In this document: positions 1-6,194 of the stretch, in pieces
How positions within the stretch are numbered: position 1 is the stretch's first letter
Layout: each line of letters begins with the position of its first letter
From: Desulfobacteraceae bacterium
GTDB lineage: Bacteria > Desulfobacterota > Desulfobacteria > Desulfobacterales > UBA11574
Length of the DNA stretch: 7,659 bases
Assembly (NCBI GenBank): GCA_029857875.1
Contig: JAOUGB010000095.1
Coordinates: 1 to 7,659 of the forward strand
Direction of reading: 5' to 3'
Notes under the pieces: model-generated
Database searches by the model: none
The model's input: the letters and a program-made list of their open reading frames with translations, nothing else
Told to the model about the DNA's origin: nothing
Program-made: the position numbers and the translations under genes

Positions 1-49
1 GATGCCCGATTTTGTAAAGAGCACAATCAAAATAATTGCACCCTTGACA

Positions 50-2575
50 TTATAGGCCGCAACACTTTTTATATTTCTTTCCGCTTCCACAGGGGCAAGG
101 AGCGTTTCGTCCCACCTTTTTTTGGGTTCGCTTAACCGGATTTTTCTTTGCAGGTTCATCTCCGCTGGAAAAGACCAGTTTCTGTTCCTTAGGTCGTTGT
201 AATTCGGCAATATTCTGGGGTTCGGATATTTGAATCCTGTACAAAATTCCCAGCGTCTCTTCCTTGATCCTGGAAATCATTTCCTGAAATAATTCAAACC
301 CTTCCTTTTTGTATACGATGAGAGGATTCTGTTGTGCATACCCCCTTAGACCGATTCCCTCCTTCAGGTGGTCCATACTCAAAAGATGGTCTTTCCACAG
401 GTTGTCAACCGTCTGTAGCATAACAATGCGTTCAAGATGTCTGAATTCTTCCGATCCCACGGAGGCCTCTTTTTCGTTATATACCGTCAGGCTGGAATCG
501 GCGATCAGCTGGGCCAGCCCTTCCCGGGTCAAACCGTCCATGGTATCATCATCAATTTTATCCAGTCGAAAATTAAATTGCTTAAATACCGCCTTTTTCA
601 ATCGCTTCCAGTCCCATTCTTCAGGATGTGTTCTTTCGTCAGTAAAGCCATATGCGATCTCCTCGGCTTTATCATGAATCATTTCTTCGATGGCGGGTTT
701 CAAACTTTTACCGTTCAGGGCTTCTCGGCGCTGTCTGTAAACGACTTCCCTTTGTTGATTCATTACATCATCATACTCCAGGAGCTGTTTTCGGATATCA
801 AAGTTGTGTCCCTCAACTTTTGCCTGGGCATTTTCGATGGCCTTGCTGATGAGTTTGTTTTCTATGGGTTCACCGTCTTCCATCCCCAGCTTTTCCATAA
901 TTCCGGTGATTCGTTCGCCACCGAATATCCGCAAGAGATCATCCTCCAAAGCAAGGTAAAAGCGCGACGATCCCGGATCTCCCTGTCGCCCTGAACGTCC
1001 TCTGAGCTGATTATCAATACGCCGGCTTTCATGTCTTTCGGTTCCGAGAATATGGAGCCCGCCCAGCTCGGTAACGCCCTCGCCCAAAACGATGTCCGTC
1101 CCACGACCGGCCATGTTTGTCGATATGGTAACCGCTCCTTTCTGGCCTGCCAGCGCAATAATCTCCGCCTCCTTTTCATGATTTTTTGCATTCAATACCG
1201 AATGTTTAATTCCTCTTTTTGTCAATTTTTTTGAAAAACTTTCTGAAACATCAATTGAAATTGTTCCCACCAGAACAGGCTGTCCATTTTCGTTCAGTTC
1301 AACGATTTCGTTGATTGCTGCATCAAATTTCTCTTTGCGGGTTTTATAAATCACATCCGAATTATCGATTCGAATCATGGGCTGGTTGGTGGGTATAACC
1401 ATAACGTCAAGATCATATATTTTTTTAAATTCGGCGGCTTCCGTATCTGCGGTCCCTGTCATTCCGGCAAGCTTATTGTACATTCTAAAATAGTTCTGAA
1501 ACGTAACAGTGGCCAGTGTCTGGTTCTCATTTTCGATTTTTACGTTTTCTTTGGCTTCAAGTGCCTGGTGCAATCCTTCACTGTATCGACGGCCGGGCAT
1601 CAGACGGCCCGTAAATTCATCTACAATAATAACTTCTCCATTTTTCACAATATAATCAACGTCTCGTTTGAAGAGGGTGTGTGCTTTAAGCGCCTGGTTA
1701 ACATGGTGAAGAATTTCGATATGTTTTGGATCGTACAGGTTGTCGACCTTGAGCAATTGTTCCGCTTTCGCTATTCCTTCTTCGGTCATCACAGCTGATC
1801 GGACCTTTTCATCCACAGTAAAGTCACGTTCAGAAACAAGACTTGGAATGATACCGTTGACCAGATGGTACAGCTCCGTCGATTTTTCAGCCGGTCCGGA
1901 TATGATCAAGGGTGTTCGAGCTTCATCAATCAAAATACTGTCCACCTCGTCAACAATTGCAAAATTGAGCTCTTTTTGAACGATGGTATCTATGTCAAAC
2001 TTCATATTGTCTCTTAAATAGTCAAAACCGAACTCATTGTTTGTGCCGTAAGTAATGTCCGAACCGTATGCAACGCTGCGTTCATCATCATTCAGACCGT
2101 GCAATATACAGCCCACGGAAAGCCCCAGAAATTTATAAATATGCCCCATCCATTCTGTATCACGTCTTGCCAGGTAGTCGTTCACCGTTATAATATGCAC
2201 CCCCTTTCCTGAAAGCGCATTCAGGTAAGCCGGGAGGGTTGCCGCCAGGGTCTTACCTTCACCGGTCTTCATTTCAGCAATCTTCCCCTGATGGAGAACG
2301 ATGCCGCCGATAAGCTGAACATCGAAATGCCGCATTTTGAGGGTACGAATCGACGCTTCTCTTACTGTTGCAAAGGCTTCCGGAAGAATATCATCAAGGG
2401 TCTCACCATTATTCAGGCGCTCTTTGAATAAAGGGGTCTGAGCTTTTAGCGCTTCATCACTCATGGATTGCATTTCGGGTTCGAAGGCATTAATCTTTTC
2501 AACAATGGGGTTAATCTTTTTTAATTCCCGTTCGTTTTTGCTTCCAAATACCTTTGTTAATAAGTTCGTAACCAT
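50..2575 (-). CDS. secA: SecA, preprotein translocase ATPase subunit
   Basis: SecA is the cytosolic motor ATPase that pushes unfolded preproteins through the SecYEG channel. The 841-residue product is full length for the family. Visible in order: an N-terminal SecYEG/membrane-contact segment; Walker A MKTGEGKT at residues 102-109; Walker B region with VDE at 208-210 and a second DEA at 217-219; the preprotein cross-linking region (about 225-375) ending in AGMTGTA; NBD2 with [11 protein letters not shown] (485-494) and the [11 protein letters not shown] motif (523-533); the helical scaffold and wing (about 590-785); a charged linker; and a C-terminal zinc/SecB-binding tail with C827, C829, C838 and C839. 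The ATG at 2575 is supported by AGGAGGG at 2588-2594, a rather long 12 bases upstream. It lies downstream of the M23 peptidase gene on the same strand, but across about 500 bases, so it probably has its own promoter. No frameshift or missing motif is seen. The identification is secure. Confidence 0.99.
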   Translation of the reverse strand: MVTNLLTKVFGSKNERELKKINPIVEKINAFEPEMQSMSDEALKAQTPLFKERLNNGETLDDILPEAFATVREASIRTLKMRHFDVQLIGGIVLHQGKIAEMKTGEGKTLAATLPAYLNALSGKGVHIITVNDYLARRDTEWMGHIYKFLGLSVGCILHGLNDDERSVAYGSDITYGTNNEFGFDYLRDNMKFDIDTIVQKELNFAIVDEVDSILIDEARTPLIISGPAEKSTELYHLVNGIIPSLVSERDFTVDEKVRSAVMTEEGIAKAEQLLKVDNLYDPKHIEILHHVNQALKAHTLFKRDVDYIVKNGEVIIVDEFTGRLMPGRRYSEGLHQALEAKENVKIENENQTLATVTFQNYFRMYNKLAGMTGTADTEAAEFKKIYDLDVMVIPTNQPMIRIDNSDVIYKTRKEKFDAAINEIVELNENGQPVLVGTISIDVSESFSKKLTKRGIKHSVLNAKNHEKEAEIIALAGQKGAVTISTNMAGRGTDIVLGEGVTELGGLHILGTERHESRRIDNQLRGRSGRQGDPGSSRFYLALEDDLLRIFGGERITGIMEKLGMEDGEPIENKLISKAIENAQAKVEGHNFDIRKQLLEYDDVMNQQREVVYRQRREALNGKSLKPAIEEMIHDKAEEIAYGFTDERTHPEEWDWKRLKKAVFKQFNFRLDKIDDDTMDGLTREGLAQLIADSSLTVYNEKEASVGSEEFRHLERIVMLQTVDNLWKDHLLSMDHLKEGIGLRGYAQQNPLIVYKKEGFELFQEMISRIKEETLGILYRIQISEPQNIAELQRPKEQKLVFSSGDEPAKKNPVKRTQKKVGRNAPCPCGSGKKYKKCCGL

Positions 2576-2587
2576 TTAATAATATAT

Positions 2588-2594
2588 CCCTCCT
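2588..2594 (-). promoter_or_regulatory. Shine-Dalgarno of secA
   Basis: AGGAGGG on the minus strand is the only strong ribosome-binding site near the secA start. Its 12-base spacing to the ATG at 2575 is longer than the usual 5-9, and the spacer is almost purely A/T (ATATATTATTAA). There is no competing in-frame start closer to it. Confidence 0.75.
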
Positions 2595-2626
2595 GGAATC
2601 GGATGTTTTATTACCTGAATCTTGTA

Positions 2627-2747
2627 TGAAAATTGATGAGAATCTTTATAATCCTTAATTGAAACGGGTTTAAACAATCACATAACATCATACACTTTAC
2701 CCAAATGGCAAGTCGGATGATGTTCTTTTTTTTCTCATCAATTTTCA
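2627..2747. repeat. Perfect 16-base inverted repeat pair upstream of secA
   Basis: TGAAAATTGATGAGAA at 2627-2642 is repeated exactly in inverse orientation as TTCTCATCAATTTTCA at 2732-2747, with 89 bases between the arms. In a secA transcript started further upstream this would form a long-range stem just before the ribosome-binding site. Alternatively it marks the ends of a small inserted or rearranged segment. The right arm stops 10 bases short of the 18-base arm of the neighbouring hairpin element. Confidence 0.7.
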
Positions 2748-2757
2748 CCCCAAAGGG

Positions 2758-2878
2758 CGAGTCGGAGGCTTTCATTACCTACGGTATGACACCTACGGCG
2801 TCTGCGTTATTAAGGACTCGCAATAGCCAGACTATGACTTCGCCCTTAAGTGCCTTGCATATGAAAGCTTCCGACTCG
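2758..2878. repeat. Long imperfect hairpin element with 18-base arms
   Basis: The outer arms at 2758-2775 (CGAGTCGGAGGCTTTCAT) and 2861-2878 (ATGAAAGCTTCCGACTCG) are reverse complements at 17 of 18 positions. Inside, GCGTTATTAAGG (2804-2815) faces CCTTAAGTGCCTTGC (2845-2859) in a looser second stem, and the centre contains the near-palindrome ATAGCCAGACTAT (2823-2835). A direct repeat ACCTACGG (2777-2784 and 2791-2798, 14-base period) lies in the left flank only, so the two sides are not mirror images throughout. The element is more GC-rich than its AT-rich surroundings. This looks like a mobile or dispersed palindromic repeat of the REP/MITE type. No second copy is present in the window, so its dispersed nature is inferred. 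Confidence 0.65.
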
Positions 2879-3082
2879 TGCGAGCTTCAGGTATCAAATT
2901 CTACATGCAACGAGAACGGCTTGGTCGTGATCCGTTTATTTTATATTGCATGCAAATTTTTGACCAATATATCATCAATCAATATATTTTGCAAAATACT
3001 GTTGAGATAATTTGTAAAGATAAAATTTTTCGATGAGAAAGAAAAGACAGGAGAAAAGAAAATTTGGGGATTCACAAACAAT

Positions 3083-4006
3083 CTAGTTTAGAATGTATTT
3101 TTTGGGATTAACAGGAAGACCGTTTAATAAAACTTCATAATGGAGATGGGATCCGGTGCTGCGCCCTGTGTTGCCCATCATTGCAATGACATCACCTCTT
3201 TTGACCGCCTCACCCCGCTCTTTTAATGCCTTTTGAATATGCCCATAACGGGTAATCATCCCGTGCCCATGATCGATTTTCATCATTTTGCCATAGGAAC
3301 CATTTTGGCCGACAAACGTTACAACCCCATCTGCAGTCGCAATAATCTCGGTTCCCTTTCGACCTGCAATGTCTAAACCTTTGTGGAATTCACGTAAACC
3401 GGTAAACGGTGAGATGCGATATCCGAATCCCGAAGATAACCATCCTTCTGTTGGGCGAATGGACGGTGTAGAAGACAGCAAATTGCGTTGGCTTTTAAGA
3501 CCTTCATATAAAGATTCAAACACTTTTTCCTGACTGACTGAAGCTAAAGTCAGCTCCCGGGTCTGTTCATGCATTTCACGCAACAGGCTGTTATGTTTTT
3601 CGGTTAGGGGAAGCTCTGAGTCAAGATCTTCAGGAATTGAACCACCGACACCGAAAAGGCTGTCTTGTTCGGAGGATTGTTCTATGTTGGCAATAACCCG
3701 TATCTTTTGTTCAAATGTATTTAATTTAACGAGACTAGATTTCAATGAATTGATCTCATCTGCAAATTTTTGAATCTGCTTTCGCTGATTGAGAATCTCG
3801 TCAGATTGTTTGGCAATTGTATTTTTAACTTCCTTTTTGTTAAATGTAATCTTAAGGTTAAGATAATCGGCAAAGATAGCTGCGGTCACAAACAAAAAGA
3901 ATGCTAAGAAACCGCTGACAATCCATAAATGGCGCCTGGAAACAGCCAACTGCTTCACAGTCTTGCCCGTATAATTTAAAATGTAAAAAGAAATTTTCTC
4001 GTCCAT
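3083..4006 (-). CDS. Membrane-anchored M23/LytM family metallopeptidase
   Basis: A predicted peptidoglycan endopeptidase of the M23 (LytM/lysostaphin) family, 307 residues, anchored in the inner membrane with its catalytic domain outside. Residues 1-26 are short and basic (cytoplasmic), 27-48 form one transmembrane helix, about 55-110 are charged with coiled-coil character, and 110-185 are a linker. The M23 domain (about 187-304) has all expected zinc and catalytic residues: H208 and D212 in FHKGLDIAG, H256 in RYGHI, and H287/H289 in GSHLHYEV. An intact site suggests an active hydrolase rather than a degenerate EnvC/NlpD-type activator. The ATG at 4006 is the natural N terminus for this architecture, but only a weak AAAG precedes it, so translation may be modest. 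A peptidase gene of this type next to secA is, as far as I recall, frequent in deltaproteobacterial genomes. The cell-wall bond cleaved cannot be told from sequence. Confidence 0.93.
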   Translation of the reverse strand: MDEKISFYILNYTGKTVKQLAVSRRHLWIVSGFLAFFLFVTAAIFADYLNLKITFNKKEVKNTIAKQSDEILNQRKQIQKFADEINSLKSSLVKLNTFEQKIRVIANIEQSSEQDSLFGVGGSIPEDLDSELPLTEKHNSLLREMHEQTRELTLASVSQEKVFESLYEGLKSQRNLLSSTPSIRPTEGWLSSGFGYRISPFTGLREFHKGLDIAGRKGTEIIATADGVVTFVGQNGSYGKMMKIDHGHGMITRYGHIQKALKERGEAVKRGDVIAMMGNTGRSTGSHLHYEVLLNGLPVNPKKYILN

Positions 4007-4025
4007 AATACTTTAAAACTTTTGA

Positions 4026-4042
4026 CGGTGTATAGAACACCG
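4026..4042 (-). promoter_or_regulatory. Small hairpin in the leader of the M23 gene
   Basis: CGGTGT (4026-4031) and ACACCG (4037-4042) form a perfect 6-base-pair stem with a 5-base loop, 19 bases upstream of the M23 start codon. No T-tract follows, so it is not a terminator. It could affect mRNA stability or initiation, or be coincidence. Confidence 0.4.
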
Positions 4043-4057
4043 ATCTACAATAAAAGT

Positions 4058-4085
4058 TATTAATTTTAACATGTTAAAATTAATA
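4058..4085. promoter_or_regulatory. Perfect 28-base palindrome, candidate operator
   Basis: The half-site TATTAATTTTAACA (4058-4071) is followed immediately by its exact reverse complement (4072-4085), 14+14 bases with no spacer, centred about 65 bases upstream of the M23 start codon. Read on the minus strand, TTAACA inside it matches five of six positions of a -35 box, and TTTATT lies 17 bases further on, a weak -10 match. A dimeric regulator bound here would then cover the promoter. This is inferred from position and symmetry only. The AT-rich dyad could also be a cruciform site or part of a bidirectional terminator. Confidence 0.5.
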
Positions 4086-4246
4086 CATCTTATTGGATCA
4101 CCAAACGCTAAACATCATATAAAAAACTCTCTCATAATAAATGAATTGACCGATTTTTTTAGGAGAGCTTCATTATTTAAAAAATTTTATGAATTCTATC
4201 ATAAAGAGATTGGGTTTGTCAATAACCAGGACGATTTGGTAGTGTC

Positions 4247-4606
4247 CTAATTTGCCAATGCAACCAAACCCCCGATAGACCACACCCTATTATCAACCCC
4301 TGCTTCTGTTGCTGGTGTAGTCCTAAGCTTTCTGTGTATTTTAACAAAATTATAATGGGCAAAATGCTAAGCAACAGCCGCTTTTAAATTATCGGCCTTT
4401 TTGCTAAAAGCATTAGTTAATCTTGCAAAACGCCTCATTGACATTCTCATGGTTAAGTTCTGCTTTTCCACATAAGATATTGATATTTTTGATATATTTG
4501 GATTGCAAGAAGTAACCGTCTTTTCTTTTTATGTGACTTTAGGTGGACTATACCTACCCGCCCCGATAGGCTCCGCTTCATAGGACTTTACAATTTGAGC
4601 CTGATC
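4247..4606 (-). pseudogene. Decayed C-terminal fragment of an IS1-like DDE transposase
   Basis: Reading from 4606 down to the TAG at 4249-4247, one frame of 119 codons encodes the C-terminal part of a transposase, interrupted by a TAA (4531-4529) and a TAG (4369-4367) but with no frameshift. Recognisable segments include [63 protein letters not shown] and a closing VWSIGGLVALAN. From memory, these match the family usually annotated as IS1-like transposase (typical members read [40 protein letters not shown], HYNFxxIHxTLRVTPA). The Glu of SYVE is probably the E of the catalytic triad. The N-terminal half, with the other catalytic residues, is missing: upstream of 4606 homology stops and short palindromes begin. 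It cannot encode an active enzyme. The sequence just past the stop (GGTAGTGTCC on the plus strand, 4238-4247) may be the old IS end, with no matching opposite end in view. Confidence 0.88.
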
Positions 4607-4844
4607 CCAGAGAAATAGGCTGCGCCCCAGTTGAATAGGCTACGCATTCAACGGGATAAACATTTCACACCGATGGAATAAGAACTTAAAAAACATTCCA
4701 TTGCGCCCCGATAAATCGGGATCTCCACAACCTTCCGACAGGCAGGCAGGCGTAGAAATTGGGCAAAAAGGTCGGTTTTGCAAAGGTCTCGATTTAAAGG
4801 CAGGGTGAATATTCGATTAAACACCGAGGAAAAGAGATGGTTAT
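4607..4844. other. Patchwork of short palindromes between folD and the relic
   Basis: No gene is seen. It contains two copies of ATAGGCTNCGC (4615-4625, 4635-4645), a third copy lying in the relic at 4566-4576. Hairpins are GTTGAAT/ATTCAAC (4630-4636 and 4646-4652, 9-base loop), ATGGAAT/ATTCCAT (4673-4679 and 4695-4701) and CCCGAT/ATCGGG (4707-4712 and 4715-4720), followed by a short run of GGCA units (about 4739-4750). The texture differs sharply from the AT-rich spacers nearby and fits a site of repeated small insertions that also removed the 5' part of the transposase. Confidence 0.55.
4630..4652. repeat. Small hairpin carrying an AGGCTACGC loop
   Basis: A perfect 7-base stem (GTTGAAT/ATTCAAC) encloses a 9-base loop AGGCTACGC. 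The same loop-type motif, ATAGGCTNCGC, recurs at 4615-4625 and at 4566-4576, there inside the transposase homology. This suggests a short hairpin family or a local duplication. Confidence 0.45.
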
Positions 4845-4881
4845 AGAATAACGGGGAAAGAGCGTCTCTCCCCGCTATTCT
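4845..4881 (-). terminator. Terminator-like stem downstream of folD
   Basis: Twelve bases after the folD stop, AGAATAGCGGGGA and TCCCCGTTATTCT (minus strand) form a 13-base-pair stem with one G-T wobble. Inner GAG/CTC pairing leaves a very small loop. Position and strength fit a folD terminator. The 3' flank (ATAACCATCTCTTTTCC) is pyrimidine-rich but lacks a clean T-run, so intrinsic termination may be inefficient, or the stem may mainly protect the mRNA 3' end. No converging gene lies close by on the plus strand. Confidence 0.6.
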
Positions 4882-4892
4882 GGATGATAGAA

Positions 4893-5801
4893 TTAAGCGA
4901 TTCCAAGTTTAAATTTAAGAGATTTCAGTGTATTTTTCATCAGCATGGTAATCGTCATGGGGCCAACACCTCCGGGCACCGGAGTGATCCAGCCGGCAAT
5001 CTCTTTGGCAGCATCAAAGTCGACATCTCCACTTAATATCGCGATCTTTTTTCCGGTCTTCTCACTGATCTTTTCGCCGACCCTGTTGACACCAACATCA
5101 ATTACGCAGGAACCCGGCTTGATCCATTCGGGTTTTACCAGACCCGGAACCCCAGCGGCCACAATCAGAATGTCTGCACGCTTACAATGTGACGCCAGAT
5201 CTTTTGTGCCTGTGTGAACGATGGTTACGGTTGAGTTGGCACCAACACCCTTCTGGAGCATCATATTGGCAATGGGTTTACCCACAATATTTGAACGACC
5301 GACCACCACAACTTCTGCTCCTTTTGTTTCAACACCGGCGCGAACGATCATCTCCTGTATACCGGCAGGGGTACAGGGCGGAAATTTAAGCTCACCGCCG
5401 CCAATCATGAGTCGTCCAACGTTGACCGGATGAAATCCATCCACATCTTTGTCAGGGTCTATGGCGTTTAATACCTTCTTTTCATCAACATGCTTGGGCA
5501 GGGGCAGCTGGACAAGAATGCCGTTGATGGTATCGTCATTGTTATATTTGTCAATTAAACCTAAAAGCGCTTCTTCGGAAAGATCAGCGGGCTGGCTGTC
5601 TTGTATCTCATGAAAACCGACGCGGTGGGCTGTTTGAATTTTTAGCGTCACATATGAGATGGAGGCGGGATTTTCACCTACCAAAATGGTTACAAGACCG
5701 GGCACAACACCGTATTTCTCCTTAATTTCCGCTACCTCTGCAGTAATTTCTTCGAGAATCTGTTCACGAATCTCAGTTCCCTTGATAAGTTTTGCTGCCA
5801 T
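4893..5801 (-). CDS. folD: FolD, methylenetetrahydrofolate dehydrogenase/cyclohydrolase
   Basis: Bifunctional cytosolic enzyme that oxidises 5,10-methylene-tetrahydrofolate to the methenyl form with NAD(P)+ and hydrolyses it to 10-formyl-tetrahydrofolate, feeding purine and formyl-Met synthesis. In acetyl-CoA-pathway anaerobes it also serves one-carbon flux. The 302-residue product is slightly longer than many homologues. Visible: Y50 and K54 in SYVTLK (catalytic Tyr/Lys), GILVQLPLP with Q98, DKDVDGFHPVNVGRL with D121, PCTPAGI (142-148), the Rossmann segment VVVVGRSNIVGKP (164-176), and PGGVGPMT (276-283) near the end. I start it at the ATG at 5801, since AAAGGAG (5809-5815) sits 7 bases upstream. 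An in-frame TTG two codons earlier (5807) would touch the Shine-Dalgarno and is unlikely. It is a single gene, divergent from dctP, with a stem-loop after its stop. No unusual residues are seen. Confidence 0.98.
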   Translation of the reverse strand: MAAKLIKGTEIREQILEEITAEVAEIKEKYGVVPGLVTILVGENPASISYVTLKIQTAHRVGFHEIQDSQPADLSEEALLGLIDKYNNDDTINGILVQLPLPKHVDEKKVLNAIDPDKDVDGFHPVNVGRLMIGGGELKFPPCTPAGIQEMIVRAGVETKGAEVVVVGRSNIVGKPIANMMLQKGVGANSTVTIVHTGTKDLASHCKRADILIVAAGVPGLVKPEWIKPGSCVIDVGVNRVGEKISEKTGKKIAILSGDVDFDAAKEIAGWITPVPGGVGPMTITMLMKNTLKSLKFKLGIA

Positions 5802-5808
5802 TTTCAAT

Positions 5809-5815
5809 CTCCTTT
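5809..5815 (-). promoter_or_regulatory. Shine-Dalgarno of folD, deciding the start
   Basis: AAAGGAG on the minus strand lies 7 bases before the ATG at 5801, an ideal spacing. The upstream TTG at 5807-5805 begins one base from it, too close to be used. This fixes the start at 5801. Confidence 0.85.
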
Positions 5816-5967
5816 CACCAATAGTTTAAAATTTTGATACTAACCTTTTATGTATTAGGCTTCCGTTGTTTATGTTTTAGTGTGTTTATGAATTCTTGGA
5901 AATTATTATAAGCGCGGTATTGTTTTCATAAATACAAAAAAGCTACAGGAATGATGAATAACAGAAC

Positions 5968-6002
5968 GACACGTTTTATTAATCTAATAAAATCGTAATG
6001 TC
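5968..6002. promoter_or_regulatory. AT-rich dyad between divergent folD and dctP
   Basis: TTTTATTA (5974-5981) and TAATAAAA (5985-5992) are perfect inverted repeats around a 3-base centre. ACG/CGT extends the stem past one bulged T, and GAC/GTC extends it past an internal AAT. Its place near the middle of a divergent spacer fits an operator or a boundary element. No regulator gene is adjacent to support this. Confidence 0.35.
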
Positions 6003-6180
6003 AAGTAGTCTCGTCATTTGATTTTGATAAAGACATACTGATTCTAACAGAAAAACCGTTGTATCTGAGAAATCAAATTATCTATTGTCTTATTCTTCAT
6101 TTTATTATATCGGATTTCAATAATTTGTAAGATATTTCATTATTAATTTTTTGCTTTACCATCCAATTTACCACTTAAAA

Positions 6181-6186
6181 AGGAGG
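6181..6186 (+). promoter_or_regulatory. Shine-Dalgarno of dctP, deciding the start
   Basis: AGGAGG lies 8 bases before the ATG at 6195 and 5 bases before the in-frame GTG at 6192. The ATG has the better spacing and is the better codon, so I start dctP there. The choice changes the protein by one residue. Confidence 0.85.
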
Positions 6187-6194
6187 AAACTGTG

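Larger units (their letters stand above)
2576..3082. other. Noncoding gap between the M23 gene and secA
   Basis: No convincing gene is seen on either strand. In secA orientation the gap holds, in order, a C/T-rich stretch just past the M23 stop (27 of 28 bases at 3035-3062 are purine on the plus strand), two small perfect palindromes (14 bases at 2985-2998 and 10 bases at 2946-2955), a small possible hairpin AACGG/CCGTT (2915-2936), the long imperfect hairpin element at 2758-2878, a 16-base inverted repeat pair (2627-2642 and 2732-2747), and the secA leader. A TATAAA (minus strand, 2645-2650) could be a -10 box for secA, but the bases 17 upstream of it (TTAAAC) are a poor -35. No T-tract terminator is visible behind the M23 gene. 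Confidence 0.7.
4007..4246. other. AT-rich gap between the M23 gene and the transposase relic
   Basis: Very AT-rich and without a credible open frame. It carries the leader hairpin and the 28-base palindrome given separately, and presumably the M23 promoter. The remainder (4086-4237) shows no motif I can name. Confidence 0.6.
5802..6194. promoter_or_regulatory. Divergent promoter region between folD and dctP
   Basis: A 393-base AT-rich spacer with no credible gene, which must carry both promoters. On the minus strand a consensus TATAAT (5905-5910), about 100 bases before folD, is a candidate -10 box, although no good -35 lies at 16-18 bases (TTGTAT is 21 away). On the plus strand TATTAT (6103-6108) is a possible -10 box for dctP, again without a good -35. 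I found no TGGCAC-N5-TTGC sigma-54 site. An AT-rich dyad near the middle (5968-6002) is listed separately. Confidence 0.45.

Noticed and set aside
437..994. A 185-codon open frame on the plus strand opposite secA
   Set aside because: It is antisense to a fully conserved secA coding region and has no initiation signal. The openness follows from secA codon usage.
2705..3010. A 101-codon open frame on the plus strand in the M23-secA gap
   Set aside because: It runs through both arms of the hairpin element, has no ribosome-binding site, gives low-complexity protein with no recognisable domain, and is explained as read-through of a palindromic repeat.
4607..4760. Possible CRISPR array from repeated ATAGGCTNCGC and short palindromes
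   Set aside because: The copies are 11 bases long and unevenly spaced (49 and 20 bases), there are no uniform spacers, and no cas genes are in view.
5802..5807. TTG at 5807 as the folD start
   Set aside because: It would begin one base from the AAAGGAG sequence, too close for initiation. The ATG at 5801 has ideal spacing.
6060..6190. Sigma-54 promoter for dctP
   Set aside because: TRAP genes are sometimes sigma-54 dependent, but no TGGCAC-N5-TTGC pair is found. The TTTTGC at 6149-6154 has no GG element upstream.
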